Origin: Rathayibacter sp. Leaf185
Lineage (GTDB): Bacteria > Actinomycetota > Actinomycetes > Actinomycetales > Microbacteriaceae
Assembly: GCF_001423885.1 (NCBI RefSeq)
Contig: NZ_LMPP01000002.1
Location: 716,354-780,353 of the forward strand
Direction of reading: 5' to 3'
Length of the DNA: 64,000 nt
Shown here: one piece after another, positions 1 through 10,499 of the stretch
Position numbering within the stretch: the stretch's first letter is position 1
Layout of the letters: every line of letters starts with the position of its first letter
The notes under the pieces: generated by a model
Databases searched by the model: none
Told to the model about the DNA's origin: nothing
What the model saw: the letters and a program-made list of their open reading frames with translations, nothing else
Program-made: the position numbers and the translations under genes

Positions 1-1
1 G

Positions 2-1901
<1,900 letters not shown>

Positions 1902-1908
1902 GTCCTCG

Positions 1909-1936
1909 CGGGCCGGCGCTTCGAAGCGCCGGCCCG
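1909..1936 (+). terminator. Strong hairpin after asd
   Basis: A perfect inverted repeat with 12-bp arms (CGGGCCGGCGCT and its complement) closes on a TCGA loop 7 bases after the asd stop. There is no clear T-tract, so it may be a terminator of the GC-rich type or an mRNA 3' stabiliser. Confidence 0.6.
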
Positions 1937-2008
1937 TGGCTCGTGGAAAAGCCGCGAATTTGATGGGCAGGTCGGCCCCTGGCCCGCTTCCGCGGGGCGG
2001 AGCGACGG

Positions 2009-2014
2009 TAAACT
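2009..2014 (+). promoter_or_regulatory. -10 hexamer of mqo, near-leaderless
   Basis: TAAACT fits the actinobacterial TANNNT -10 and ends 8 nt before the GTG start of mqo, so the transcript would begin at or next to the start codon. No good Shine-Dalgarno sequence lies before that GTG. Confidence 0.5.
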
Positions 2015-2022
2015 CGACTCTC

Positions 2023-3510
2023 GTGAACTCCTCGGAACCGGTCGACGTCGCCCTCATCGGAGGCGGCATCATGAGCGCCACGCTCGGTGCCCTCCTCACC
2101 AAGCTCCAGCCCGACTGGACCATCGCCGCCTACGAGCGGCTCGGAGACGTCGCGCAGGAGTCGTCGAACCCGTGGAACAACGCGGGCACGGGCCACGCGG
2201 CTCTCTGCGAGCTGAACTACATGCCCGAGGCGGCCGACGGCTCCGTCGATCCCGCCAAGGCGATCCAGATCAACGAGCAGTTCCAGATCTCGCGCCAGTT
2301 CTGGTCGAGCCTCGTCGAGGCCGGTGACATCCGCGAGCCCTCGAGCTTCATCAACACCACGCCGCACATGACCTTCGTGCACGGCGAGGCCAACGTCGAG
2401 TACCTCCGCAAGCGCTACGAGGCTCTGAAGGACCAGCCGCTCTTCGCCGGCATGGAGTTCACCGAGAGCATCAAGACCATCCACGAGTGGGCGCCCCTGC
2501 TGATGGAGCAGCGCCCCGCCGGTGGCGGCCCCTACGCCGCCACGCGGATCCCGGCCGGGACCGATGTCGACTTCGGCGCGCTGACGCACCAGCTCTTCGA
2601 TCACGTCGTGGCCCACGGAGGCACGCTCGACACCGGTCACGAGGTCACGAACGTCACCCGCCAGAAGGACGGCACGTGGCGCCTCGACCTCAAGCAGGTC
2701 GTCGGAGGCACGCCCAAGCGCGTCACTGCGCGCTTCGTCTTCGTCGGCGCGGGCGGCGGCGCCCTGCACCTGCTGCAGAAGTCGGGCATCCCGGAGATCA
2801 AGGGCTTCGGCGGCTTCCCGATCTCGGGGCAGTTCCTCCGGACCGACGACCCCGAGCTCGTCGCCAAGCACCAGGCGAAGGTCTACGGCAAGGCGGCCGT
2901 CGGTGCGCCCCCGATGTCGGTGCCCCACCTCGACACCCGCATGGTCGACGGCCAGGCCTCCCTCCTCTTCGGCCCGTACGCCGGCTTCACGCCCAAGTTC
3001 CTCAAGCGCGGGTCCTGGCTCGACCTGCCGCTCTCGATCCGCCCTCACAACATCGGCCCGATGCTCGCGGTCGCCCGCGACAACCTCGACCTGATGAAGT
3101 ACCTGCTCGGCGAGGTGCTCGCCGGGAGGTCGAAGAAGCTGAAGGCGCTGCGCGAGTTCCTGCCGACGGCCCGCTCGGAGGACTGGTACCTGATCACTGC
3201 CGGCCAGCGCGTCCAGGTGATGAAGAAGGACGAGAAGAAGGGCGGCGTGCTGCAGTTCGGCACCGAGGTCATCACGGGCGCCGACGGCACGATCGCCGGG
3301 CTGCTCGGTGCCTCGCCGGGAGCCTCGACCGCCGTGCCGATCATGCTCGACATCGTCAAGCGCTGCTTCCCTGACCGCATGAAGGCCTGGGAGCCGCGCA
3401 TCCGCTCGCTGGTGCCGAGCTACGGCTCGACGCTCAACGACGCCCCCGAGGTCGCGGAGCGGACCGTCAGCGCGACCTCCGAGGCCCTGGAGCTGACCGC
3501 CTCGGTCTGA
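2023..3510 (+). CDS. mqo: Malate:quinone oxidoreductase
   Basis: Membrane-associated FAD enzyme that oxidises malate to oxaloacetate and passes electrons to quinone, a TCA-cycle step. The FAD-binding motif VALIGGGIMSATLGALL sits at residues 9-25, followed by the family signatures SSNPWNNAGTGHAALCELNY and, near the C-terminus, LLGASPGASTAVPIMLD. I use the GTG at 2023 (495 aa, the usual family length) because residues before it in the longer open frame are not family-like and a -10 hexamer lies just upstream. Single-gene unit between the asd terminator and the SOS-box promoter. Confidence 0.95.
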   Translation: MNSSEPVDVALIGGGIMSATLGALLTKLQPDWTIAAYERLGDVAQESSNPWNNAGTGHAALCELNYMPEAADGSVDPAKAIQINEQFQISRQFWSSLVEAGDIREPSSFINTTPHMTFVHGEANVEYLRKRYEALKDQPLFAGMEFTESIKTIHEWAPLLMEQRPAGGGPYAATRIPAGTDVDFGALTHQLFDHVVAHGGTLDTGHEVTNVTRQKDGTWRLDLKQVVGGTPKRVTARFVFVGAGGGALHLLQKSGIPEIKGFGGFPISGQFLRTDDPELVAKHQAKVYGKAAVGAPPMSVPHLDTRMVDGQASLLFGPYAGFTPKFLKRGSWLDLPLSIRPHNIGPMLAVARDNLDLMKYLLGEVLAGRSKKLKALREFLPTARSEDWYLITAGQRVQVMKKDEKKGGVLQFGTEVITGADGTIAGLLGASPGASTAVPIMLDIVKRCFPDRMKAWEPRIRSLVPSYGSTLNDAPEVAERTVSATSEALELTASV

Positions 3511-3535
3511 ATCGCGCCTGCTCCGTCTCCATGGT

Positions 3536-3551
3536 TCGAACGTATGTTCTA
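3536..3551 (+). promoter_or_regulatory. LexA-binding SOS box
   Basis: TCGAACGTATGTTCTA matches the mycobacterial/actinobacterial SOS box TCGAAC-N4-GTTCGA at 11 of 12 defined bases. It ends 8 nt before the radical SAM gene and contains a TATGTT hexamer that could be the -10, so LexA would block the promoter directly. Binding is inferred. Confidence 0.8.
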
Positions 3552-3559
3552 ATTGCTCC

Positions 3560-4702
3560 ATGAGGTGGAGCGGGCAGGCGGTCGGGGCGGCCGACGACAG
3601 CGCGCTCCCCGGGCTGGTCCGGATCTCGGACCTGGTGCGTACGGTCCGGACGCCCGAGTTCGACGGCATCACCTTCTACGAGGTGCTCGCGAAGTCGGCG
3701 CTCAACCGGGTGCACACCTCGTCGAAGATGCCCTTCGGGTGGACCATCAACCCGATGCGAGGCTGCACCCACGCCTGCACCTACTGCTTCGCGCGCCCCA
3801 CGCACGAGTACCTCGAGTTCGACGGCGGCCGCGACTTCGACTCGCAGATCGTCGTCAAGGTCAACGTCGCGGAGGTGCTCACCCGTGAGCTGGCGAGGCC
3901 GAGCTGGGAGCGGCACCCGGTCGCGCTCGGCACCAACACCGATCCCTACCAGCGGGCGGAGGGCCGGTACCGGCTGATGCCAGGCATCATCGCCGCGCTC
4001 GCCGCCTCGGGGACCCCGCTCTCGATCCTGACCAAGGGATCGCTCCTGCGCCGCGACCTCCCGCTCCTGCGCGAGGCGGCCGAGCACGTGCCGGTCGATC
4101 TGGGCCTCTCGATCGCCGTGTGGGACGAAGAGCTCCAGCACTCCGTCGAGCCCGGTGCGCCCTCGGCCGCCGCGCGCCTGGCCACGGTCACCGCCGCACG
4201 CGAGGCGGGCTTCGAGTGCTCGGTCTTCCTCATGCCGATCCTGCCGTTCCTCACCGACACGAAGGCGCACCTCGACGCCTCGCTGCGAGCGTGCCGGGCG
4301 GCCGGCGCCAGCTCGATCATGTACTCGGCGCTCTATCTCAAGCCCGGGGTGAAGGAGTGGTTCCTGCAGTGGCTGGCGCACGAGCACCCCGAGCTCCTCG
4401 ACCGCTACCGCTCCCTCTATCCGGGTCGCTCCGCCTACGCGCCCGTCGAGTACCGGCGCTGGCTGTCCGAGCGGATCCGTCCGCTGATGCGCGCCCATCG
4501 ACTCGAGCGCGGCGAGGAGGATCCGGCGACCGGCTCGATGCGCTCCTCGGCGCTGCGCCCCTCCACGCTGGGATCGCTGGGGACGCTCCGGACTCTCGGG
4601 GGAGAGCGGCGCTCGCTCCAGCACGACGGCCTCCTCGCCGAGGAGCTCGGGCCGGCTGGAGCCGCGATGCTGCCGGGCGTGGGCCAGCCGACGCTGTTCT
4701 GA
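3560..4702 (+). CDS. Rv2578c-family radical SAM protein, SOS-controlled
   Basis: Radical SAM enzyme of the SplB-like group; its substrate is not known. The 4Fe-4S motif CTHACTYC (Cys69, Cys73, Cys76, spacing CxxxCxxC) follows the family signature INPMRGC, and the rest resembles Rv2578c-type proteins (GTNTDPYQRAEGRYRLMPGI, then SILTKGSLLRRDLPLL). At 380 residues it is a full family member. The ATG start lies 8 nt after a LexA box, with no Shine-Dalgarno sequence, so translation may be leaderless. Control by LexA suggests a role in the DNA-damage response, but a lesion or substrate cannot be named from sequence. SplB relatives repair spore photoproduct; that activity should not be assumed here. 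Confidence 0.88.
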   Translation: MRWSGQAVGAADDSALPGLVRISDLVRTVRTPEFDGITFYEVLAKSALNRVHTSSKMPFGWTINPMRGCTHACTYCFARPTHEYLEFDGGRDFDSQIVVKVNVAEVLTRELARPSWERHPVALGTNTDPYQRAEGRYRLMPGIIAALAASGTPLSILTKGSLLRRDLPLLREAAEHVPVDLGLSIAVWDEELQHSVEPGAPSAAARLATVTAAREAGFECSVFLMPILPFLTDTKAHLDASLRACRAAGASSIMYSALYLKPGVKEWFLQWLAHEHPELLDRYRSLYPGRSAYAPVEYRRWLSERIRPLMRAHRLERGEEDPATGSMRSSALRPSTLGSLGTLRTLGGERRSLQHDGLLAEELGPAGAAMLPGVGQPTLF

Positions 4703-4751
4703 CGCTCGATCCCGATGCTCACCGCGCCGGCCGCGCCTTCGTGGCCGCGAT

Positions 4752-4757
4752 TAGGAT
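4752..4757 (+). promoter_or_regulatory. -10 hexamer, leaderless start of response regulator
   Basis: TAGGAT (TANNNT) ends 6 nt before the ATG at 4764; transcription would start at the ATG. Confidence 0.6.
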
Positions 4758-4763
4758 CGACCC

Positions 4764-5465
4764 ATGGTCACCCGCTCCGGTGAGCCCTCGTCCGGCTCCT
4801 CTGCCCGGAGCGACGACGACGCCCCCCGCCCCGTGCGCCTCGGCCTCCTCGACGACCACGAACTGCTTCTGGACAGCATGAGCAGCTGGATCCAGGCCCA
4901 CGCACCCGATTTCGAGCTCGTCGTCCGCGCCGGGACCTGGATGGAGCTCGTCACCAGCACAGTGTTCCCCACGCAGCTCGTGATCATGGACTTCGAGCTG
5001 CGTGAGCCGATCTCGATCGAAGCGCGGATCCGGACCTGCCGGGCGGCGGGGGCCACGGTCGTCGTGCTCTCCGAGCGCGAGGACGACGAGGTCAGGGAGC
5101 GCTCGCTCCGAGCCGGCGCCGCCCGCCACCTCACGAAGGCGCAGCCCCTGCGCGAGGTGATGGAGAGCGCGCGCTCAGCGATGGAGATGCGCTCGGTCGC
5201 GGGGTCGCCCGCCCCGTGGCGCCCCCTCCCGATCGGTGTCCCCGCTCACCAGCGCCCCCGGCTGAGTGCGGGCGAGCTCGAGGCGCTCCGCCTCTACGTC
5301 GCGGGCGCGAGCACGCCGGAGGTGGCGGCGAGGATGAACGTGCAGTTCGAGACCGCGAAGACCTACCTCCGCCGCGTCCGCCAGAAGTACGTCAAGATCG
5401 GACGTCCGGCGAGTCGGCGGGCCGAGCTGATCCGTCGCGCCGCCGAGGACGGATTCCTCGAGTGA
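4764..5465 (+). CDS. NarL/LuxR-type orphan response regulator
   Basis: DNA-binding transcription factor. Residues about 24-140 form a receiver domain with the acidic pair Asp30-Asp31 (GLLDDHE), the expected phosphoacceptor Asp76 (VIMDFEL) and Lys125 (HLTKAQP), so it looks phosphorylatable. Residues about 165-230 are a LuxR-type helix-turn-helix (LSAGELEALRLYVAGASTPE, then ETAKTYLRRVRQKYVKIGR). No sensor kinase is encoded nearby, so its partner is elsewhere or it acts without one. The gene stands 46 bp before tdk and may be co-transcribed with it. The start is supported by the -10 hexamer directly before it. Target genes are unknown. Confidence 0.85.
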   Translation: MVTRSGEPSSGSSARSDDDAPRPVRLGLLDDHELLLDSMSSWIQAHAPDFELVVRAGTWMELVTSTVFPTQLVIMDFELREPISIEARIRTCRAAGATVVVLSEREDDEVRERSLRAGAARHLTKAQPLREVMESARSAMEMRSVAGSPAPWRPLPIGVPAHQRPRLSAGELEALRLYVAGASTPEVAARMNVQFETAKTYLRRVRQKYVKIGRPASRRAELIRRAAEDGFLE

Positions 5466-5511
5466 CCACCCGGGTGCGGCTCCGACCTGTGCGAGAGAGC
5501 TGAGGGATCCG

Positions 5512-6120
5512 ATGGCCAAGCTGTACTTCCGGTACGGAGCGATGAACAGCGGCAAGAGCACCTCCCTGCTGCAGGCCGCCTTCAACTACGAGGAGCGCGG
5601 GCACCGGGTCCTCCTGGCGAAGCCGGCGGTCGACACGAAGGGCGACGAGCTCATCGTGTCGCGGCTCGGCGTGACCCGTCCGGTGGACATCCTGTTCCAC
5701 CCCGGCGAGGATCCGGTCGCCGTCTTCACGAGCGCGCGCGCCCGCGTCCTCGCCGAGTCCGCGCGCGACGTCAGTGCGCTGCTCGTCGACGAGGCGCAGT
5801 TCCTCCCCGAGGACCACGTCGACGACCTGCTGAGGATCGCCATCCTCGAGAACGTGCCCGTGCTCGCCTACGGCATCCGCACCGACTTCAGAACGGCCGC
5901 ATTCCCCGGGAGCAGGCGGCTCCTCGAGATCGCGCACAGCCTCGAGGAGCTCAAGACGATCTGCCGCTGCGGTCGCAAGGCGATCTTCAACGGCCGCGTC
6001 GTCGACGGCCGATTCGTCTTCGACGGCGACCAGGTCGCGATCGACGGCGCCGAGGTCACCTACGAAGCACTGTGCGGCTCGTGCTATCTGCAGGAGAGCC
6101 GCGGCCGCCTGAGAGGGTAG
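5512..6120 (+). CDS. tdk: Thymidine kinase
   Basis: Salvage enzyme that phosphorylates thymidine to dTMP. The 202-residue protein has the P-loop GAMNSGKST (residues 9-17), the catalytic acidic motif DEAQF (93-97) and the zinc-binding cysteines Cys151/Cys153 and Cys188/Cys191 of type II thymidine kinases. A GAGGGATCCG Shine-Dalgarno region precedes the ATG. It ends at a hairpin terminator. Together with tmk at 26.9 kb it covers dTTP formation from thymidine. Confidence 0.95.
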   Translation: MAKLYFRYGAMNSGKSTSLLQAAFNYEERGHRVLLAKPAVDTKGDELIVSRLGVTRPVDILFHPGEDPVAVFTSARARVLAESARDVSALLVDEAQFLPEDHVDDLLRIAILENVPVLAYGIRTDFRTAAFPGSRRLLEIAHSLEELKTICRCGRKAIFNGRVVDGRFVFDGDQVAIDGAEVTYEALCGSCYLQESRGRLRG

Positions 6121-6152
6121 GGTGTCGAGGATCCCTCGATCCCGCGACACCC
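6120..6152 (+). terminator. Hairpin terminator after tdk
   Basis: GGGTGTCG and CGACACCC form an 8-bp outer stem; inside it GGATC and GATCC pair around a CCTC loop. The hairpin starts on the last base of the tdk stop codon and lies before the promoter of the polysaccharide genes. Confidence 0.6.
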
Positions 6153-6172
6153 CTCCGAAACGAGGATGTGGG

Positions 6173-6178
6173 TAGCCT
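6173..6178 (+). promoter_or_regulatory. -10 hexamer before the polysaccharide locus
   Basis: TAGCCT (TANNNT) ends 7 nt before a GTG at 6186 in frame with the sugar transferase, which favours a leaderless start there over the downstream ATG at 6264. Confidence 0.5.
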
Positions 6179-6185
6179 TGCGGGC

Positions 6186-7748
6186 GTGACATCACCGGAA
6201 ACGGAAGTACGCCTTTCGCAGCAGCAGGCGGGGTCGGATCAGCAGAAGAGGTCAGGGGGATCGATGACGGCGCAGGGCATCACGCCGAAGCGCCGTCCGT
6301 CGTGGGAGCAGGACTACCGCCGACGCCTCCTCCTCTCCGACGTCATCGCGATCGTCGTCTCGGTCTTCGGCACGCAGCTCGTCTGGTTCGATCTGAACCT
6401 CAACTCCGATGTCGGGTTCAACAACCCTGTCGACATCGCCATCAACTACACCTGGGTCTCGGTCGTCCTCTCGGTCGCCTGGCTCCTCGCGCTGCAGGTC
6501 TTCGACACGCGCGACCGCCGCATCGTCGGCACCGGCTACGTCGAGTACCGCCGGATCGTCGACGCCTCGATCTGGCTGTTCGGCATCGTCGCGATCATCG
6601 CCTACCTGCTGCAGATCCTGCTCGCCCGCGGCTACATCATCACCGCGTTCCCCTTCGGGATCCTGCTCATCTGCGTCGGCCGGCTGGGCTGGCGCTCCTG
6701 GCTCACCCGCCAGCGCCGCGACGGCCGCTTCGCGAACCAGGTCATCCTGCTCGGCTCCCGCGCGAGCGTGCTCCACACCGCGCGCGAGCTCCGTCGCGGT
6801 ACCGAGGCCGGCTACAAGCTGGTCGGCGCCGTCTCGACGTCGCCGGGCGGGGCGGAGGCGCTGGGCGCCGAGGAGGAGCTGTCGGGCCTCACGCTCCACG
6901 GCTTCACGGGCGTCGACGGTGTCCGCGCCGTCATGGACGCCACGGGAGCCGACACGGTCGTCGTCACGAGCTCCGACGAGCTCGCCCCGCAACGCATCCG
7001 CGAGCTGAGCTGGACCCTCGAGCCCGGCCGGGAGCACCTCGTCGTCGCACCGAGCCTCACCGACATCGGCGGTCCCCGCATCCACACCCGCCCCGTCGCG
7101 GGCCTCCCGCTGATCCACGTCGAGACCCCGCGGTTCGACGGACGTCAGCGCTTCGCGAAGCGGCTCTTCGACATCGCGGCGTCGACTCTGCTGATCATCC
7201 TCAGTGCGCCCGTCCTCGTCGTGGTGGCGATCCTGGTCAAGGCGACGAGCCCGGGGCCGATCCTGTTCCGTCAGGAGCGCATCGGCCTGAACGGTGCGAC
7301 CTTCGAGATGCTGAAGTTCCGCTCCATGGTCGTCGATGCCGAGGCCCGTCTCGCGGCGCTCGCGGCGCAGCAGCGCGACGAGGGCAACTCGGTCCTCTTC
7401 AAGATGGCGAAGGACCCCCGCGTCACGAAGGTCGGCACGGTGCTCCGCCGCTTCAGCCTCGACGAGCTGCCGCAGTTCCTGAACGTCTTCCGCGGCGACA
7501 TGTCGCTGATCGGTCCTCGCCCGCCGCTCGCGCGCGAGGTCGAGCAGTACGAGGAGCACGTGCACCGCCGCTTCCTGATGAAGCCGGGCATCACCGGTCT
7601 CTGGCAGGTCAGCGGGCGCTCGAACCTCTCGTGGGAGGACACCGTCCGTCTCGATCTGTACTACGTCGAGAACTGGTCGATGACGGGCGACCTGATCATC
7701 CTCTTCAAGACCGCACGCGCCGTCCTCGCGCGGGACGGAGCGTATTGA
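6186..7748 (+). CDS. Exopolysaccharide polyprenyl-phosphate glycosylphosphotransferase
   Basis: Integral membrane enzyme that transfers a sugar-1-phosphate to undecaprenyl phosphate to start a polysaccharide repeat unit. The N-terminal part carries about four to five hydrophobic segments and a soluble nucleotide-binding-like region (ILLGSRASVLHTARELR). The C-terminal ~200 residues are the bacterial sugar transferase domain: a membrane hairpin (LFDIAASTLLIILSAPVLVV), then KFRSM, FSLDELPQFLNV, SLIGPRPPL and KPGITGLWQVSGRS. I choose the GTG start (520 aa) because a -10 hexamer lies 7 nt before it; the ATG at 6264, with AGGGGG before it, would give 494 aa. First gene of the locus that continues to ugd. 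Sugar specificity cannot be read from sequence. Confidence 0.9.
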   Translation: MTSPETEVRLSQQQAGSDQQKRSGGSMTAQGITPKRRPSWEQDYRRRLLLSDVIAIVVSVFGTQLVWFDLNLNSDVGFNNPVDIAINYTWVSVVLSVAWLLALQVFDTRDRRIVGTGYVEYRRIVDASIWLFGIVAIIAYLLQILLARGYIITAFPFGILLICVGRLGWRSWLTRQRRDGRFANQVILLGSRASVLHTARELRRGTEAGYKLVGAVSTSPGGAEALGAEEELSGLTLHGFTGVDGVRAVMDATGADTVVVTSSDELAPQRIRELSWTLEPGREHLVVAPSLTDIGGPRIHTRPVAGLPLIHVETPRFDGRQRFAKRLFDIAASTLLIILSAPVLVVVAILVKATSPGPILFRQERIGLNGATFEMLKFRSMVVDAEARLAALAAQQRDEGNSVLFKMAKDPRVTKVGTVLRRFSLDELPQFLNVFRGDMSLIGPRPPLAREVEQYEEHVHRRFLMKPGITGLWQVSGRSNLSWEDTVRLDLYYVENWSMTGDLIILFKTARAVLARDGAY

Positions 7749-7783
7749 TCGGCACCGCTGTCACGGCCCACTCCACGAGGAGC

Positions 7784-8932
7784 ATGTCGATCGCCGTCCT
7801 CGAGGTCCCCTTCCGGGTCGACTTCGGACCGGGTCTCGACGAGGCCGACGTCCAGCGGATCACGGCGAGCTGGTCCTCCTGCGCCGGCGCTCCCGACGAC
7901 ACCGCACTGGTCGTGCACGCCGACGTGATCGTCGACGGCGCCTCTCGCCCGTCCACCGGGATCCGCGTCCACACCCGCTCGGTCGCACAGCTCGAGGAGT
8001 CGCTCACGTCGACCCTCACCGTCGAGGCGATCGGCGTCCGCCGGCACGATCTGCTCATGCTGCACGCCTGCGGCATGGCGGCCGAGGACGGTCGCGTGCT
8101 CGCCTTCGTCGCGGCCTCGGGCACGGGCAAGACGACGATCGCGCGCGCCCTCGGCACGCGCTTCGGATACGTCACCGACGAGACGGTCGGAGTGACTCCC
8201 ACCGGGCGCGTGCTGCCCTACCCCAAACCGCTCTCGGTGAAGCCGCTCACCGGCTCGGCGCCGAAGGCCCAGCTGGCGCCGGACTCGATCGGCCTCCGGC
8301 CGATTCCGAAGGCGCCGCTGGTGCTGGCCGGCGTCGTCCTGCTCGACCGCCGCGAGCACGTCGAGGTGCCGCGCCTCGAGGCGGTGGATCCGATCGAGGC
8401 GATCGACCTGCTCGTCCCGCAGACCTCCTATCTCTCCGCGCGTCCGCGGCCTCTCACCGATCTGGTCGAGACGCTGCGCGGGCTCGGCGGCGTGACACGC
8501 CTCGTCTACTCCGAGGCGACCGGCGCCCTCGATCTCGTCGAGGCGGCGTTCGCCACCGTCGCCGTCGATGCTCCGGACGCCTGGAACGAGATCCTGTCGC
8601 TGGGGCTCGAGACGCCCGACGCGCCGGTCGGCGGGCTCCTCGTCCGCGCGCCGGTCGACGACGCGATCCTCCTCGCCGGCGGAGAGCTGGTCGTGTTCTG
8701 CGACAACAGACTCGCGCGCCTCGAGGGCATCGGCCCGGCTCTCTGGCACCTGACGGGCGAGGCGATCAGCGCCGATGAGCTCGTCGAGGCCGTCGTCACG
8801 TCGGTCGGGCCCGCCCCCGAGGGCGTCGATGCGCGGGCAGCGGTCAGCGCCGCTCTGGTCGAGCTGATGGCGCTCGGCGTGATCACGAGGACGCCTGCAT
8901 CCGCACCCACCCCCGATGGGGTGCACGCATGA
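7784..8932 (+). CDS. HprK-like P-loop protein fused to PqqD-like domain
   Basis: Role not established. The middle part resembles the HPr serine kinase family: a hydrophobic lead-in (HDLLMLHACGM) and the P-loop AASGTGKTT (residues 110-118), then VTDETVGV, the kind of segment that holds catalytic acids in that family. The last ~95 residues resemble PqqD-type peptide-binding domains (ELVVFCDNRLARLEGIGPAL, then a C-terminal helical ELMALGVITR). The gene lies directly behind the sugar transferase. A TTG at 7745 overlapping the previous stop has better Shine-Dalgarno spacing than the ATG used here, so the start is uncertain by 13 codons. By position it probably acts on a protein of polysaccharide export; this is inference. 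Confidence 0.7.
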   Translation: MSIAVLEVPFRVDFGPGLDEADVQRITASWSSCAGAPDDTALVVHADVIVDGASRPSTGIRVHTRSVAQLEESLTSTLTVEAIGVRRHDLLMLHACGMAAEDGRVLAFVAASGTGKTTIARALGTRFGYVTDETVGVTPTGRVLPYPKPLSVKPLTGSAPKAQLAPDSIGLRPIPKAPLVLAGVVLLDRREHVEVPRLEAVDPIEAIDLLVPQTSYLSARPRPLTDLVETLRGLGGVTRLVYSEATGALDLVEAAFATVAVDAPDAWNEILSLGLETPDAPVGGLLVRAPVDDAILLAGGELVVFCDNRLARLEGIGPALWHLTGEAISADELVEAVVTSVGPAPEGVDARAAVSAALVELMALGVITRTPASAPTPDGVHA

Positions 8933-9034
8933 CGTGCCGGGAAACAGGCCCGATACACGCCTGTGCAATGATTCCAGAGCTATCCGCCCCCGAAGGCCGT
9001 ACACCGCTCCGAACCAGTGAAGGAACTTGACACT

Positions 9035-10489
9035 GTGGAACTTAGAGACGTCCTCCGGCTTCTCCGCGATCACTGGCTGGCGATCGTCGCAGCAATCCTC
9101 CTGGGCACTCTCCTCGCCTTCGGCTGGTCCCTGACGCAGAAGCCGCGCTACGTGGCCGACTCGCAGGGCATCGTCTCGGTGGACGTCGGCTCGGGCGATC
9201 CGAGCCAGGCCGTGTACCTCCGGCAGATCTCGGCGACGGTCGCCAACTCGAGCCTCAAGACCTACCTCCCTCTCGCGACGTCCCGTGACACCGCCGAGAT
9301 CGCGATCGAGAACCTCGGCCTCGACGTCAGCCCGTCGGCGCTGATCTCGGCGATCACGGTCGAGTCCGAGACGGATGCGCCGGTGATGAACATCACCGCC
9401 AGCGCATCGACCGCCGAGGGCGCGCAGAAGCTCGCCGACGCCTGGGTGGCGGCCGTCGCGACGCGCATCCAGCAGATCAACGCCGAGACGGGAGCCGGCG
9501 ACACCGTCAGCCTCGCCGTGGTCCAGGCCGCAGCCCTCCCGTCGTCGCCGGCGTACCCGAACCTGCGCCTCGTCCTCGCGATCGGCGCCCTCGCGGGCCT
9601 CGTCCTCGGTCTGGTCTACGCGTTCGTGCGCAACACCCTCGACCGGCGCATCCGCACCGCCGAGATGGTCGAGCGCCTGTTCGACCTCCCCGTGGTCGGC
9701 ACCCTGCCCGTCGACAAGCGCTTGAGCGAGACGAACCGCATCGTCCCGGAGGCCGACACCACGGACTACGTGAAGTCCGACGGCAAGCACGCGCTCGCCG
9801 AGGCGCTGCGCGAACTGCGGACCAACCTGCAGTTCATGAACGTCGACAGCCCGCCCCGCATCATCGTCGTGACGAGCCCGCTGCCCTCGGACGGCAAGTC
9901 GACCGTGACGGCGAACCTCGCCGTGACGCTCGCCGCGTCCGGTCAGCGCACGGTCGTCGTCGACGGCGACCTCCGCAAGCCCACCGTCGCCAAGTCGTTC
10001 GGGCTGGTTCCGGGTGTCGGCCTGACCGATCTGCTGATCGGCAAGGCCGAGCTCCAGGACGTCCTGCAGCCCTGGGGTCCCTCGGGCAACCTGTGGATCC
10101 TCGGTGCCGGCTCCATCCCGCCGAACCCGAGCGAGCTGCTGGGCTCCAACGGGATGGACATCCTCCTGCACGAGATCGCCCGCGAGGCCATCGTGATCGT
10201 CGACGCACCGCCGCTCCTGCCCGTCACCGACGGCGCCATCCTCACGGCCCGCACCGACGGCGCGCTCGTCGTGATCTCGGCCGGCAAGACCACGACCGAC
10301 GAGCTGGGCAAGGCGATCCAGAACCTCGAGCGGGTCAGCGGTCACACCCTCGGCGTCATCCTCAACCGCGTGCCCCCCCGTGGGCAGGTCGGCCGGGGCT
10401 ACGGCTACTACTACACGAGCTACTACGGGTCCGAGCGCTCCGGCGCCCGAGCCGAGACGGTGCCCGAGCCCGCGCCGAGCGCCGTCTGA
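9035..10489 (+). CDS. Wzz-type chain-length regulator with tyrosine autokinase (BY-kinase)
   Basis: Inner-membrane protein that controls polysaccharide chain length and export and autophosphorylates on tyrosines. Residues about 1-200 form a Wzz domain with membrane segments near the N-terminus (HWLAIVAAILLGTLLAFGWS) and before the cytoplasmic part (LVLAIGALAGLVLGLVYAFV). The kinase domain has Walker A (SPLPSDGKST, about residue 285), Walker A' (VVDGDLRKP, about 310), Walker B (VIVDAPPLLP, about 388) and a tyrosine-rich tail (YGYYYTSYYGS, about 457). The GTG at 9035 has AAGGAA 9 nt upstream; an earlier in-frame GTG lies at 9017. The next gene encodes the likely matching phosphatase. Confidence 0.9.
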   Translation: MELRDVLRLLRDHWLAIVAAILLGTLLAFGWSLTQKPRYVADSQGIVSVDVGSGDPSQAVYLRQISATVANSSLKTYLPLATSRDTAEIAIENLGLDVSPSALISAITVESETDAPVMNITASASTAEGAQKLADAWVAAVATRIQQINAETGAGDTVSLAVVQAAALPSSPAYPNLRLVLAIGALAGLVLGLVYAFVRNTLDRRIRTAEMVERLFDLPVVGTLPVDKRLSETNRIVPEADTTDYVKSDGKHALAEALRELRTNLQFMNVDSPPRIIVVTSPLPSDGKSTVTANLAVTLAASGQRTVVVDGDLRKPTVAKSFGLVPGVGLTDLLIGKAELQDVLQPWGPSGNLWILGAGSIPPNPSELLGSNGMDILLHEIAREAIVIVDAPPLLPVTDGAILTARTDGALVVISAGKTTTDELGKAIQNLERVSGHTLGVILNRVPPRGQVGRGYGYYYTSYYGSERSGARAETVPEPAPSAV

Positions 10490-10499
10490 GCGGCGGGCG

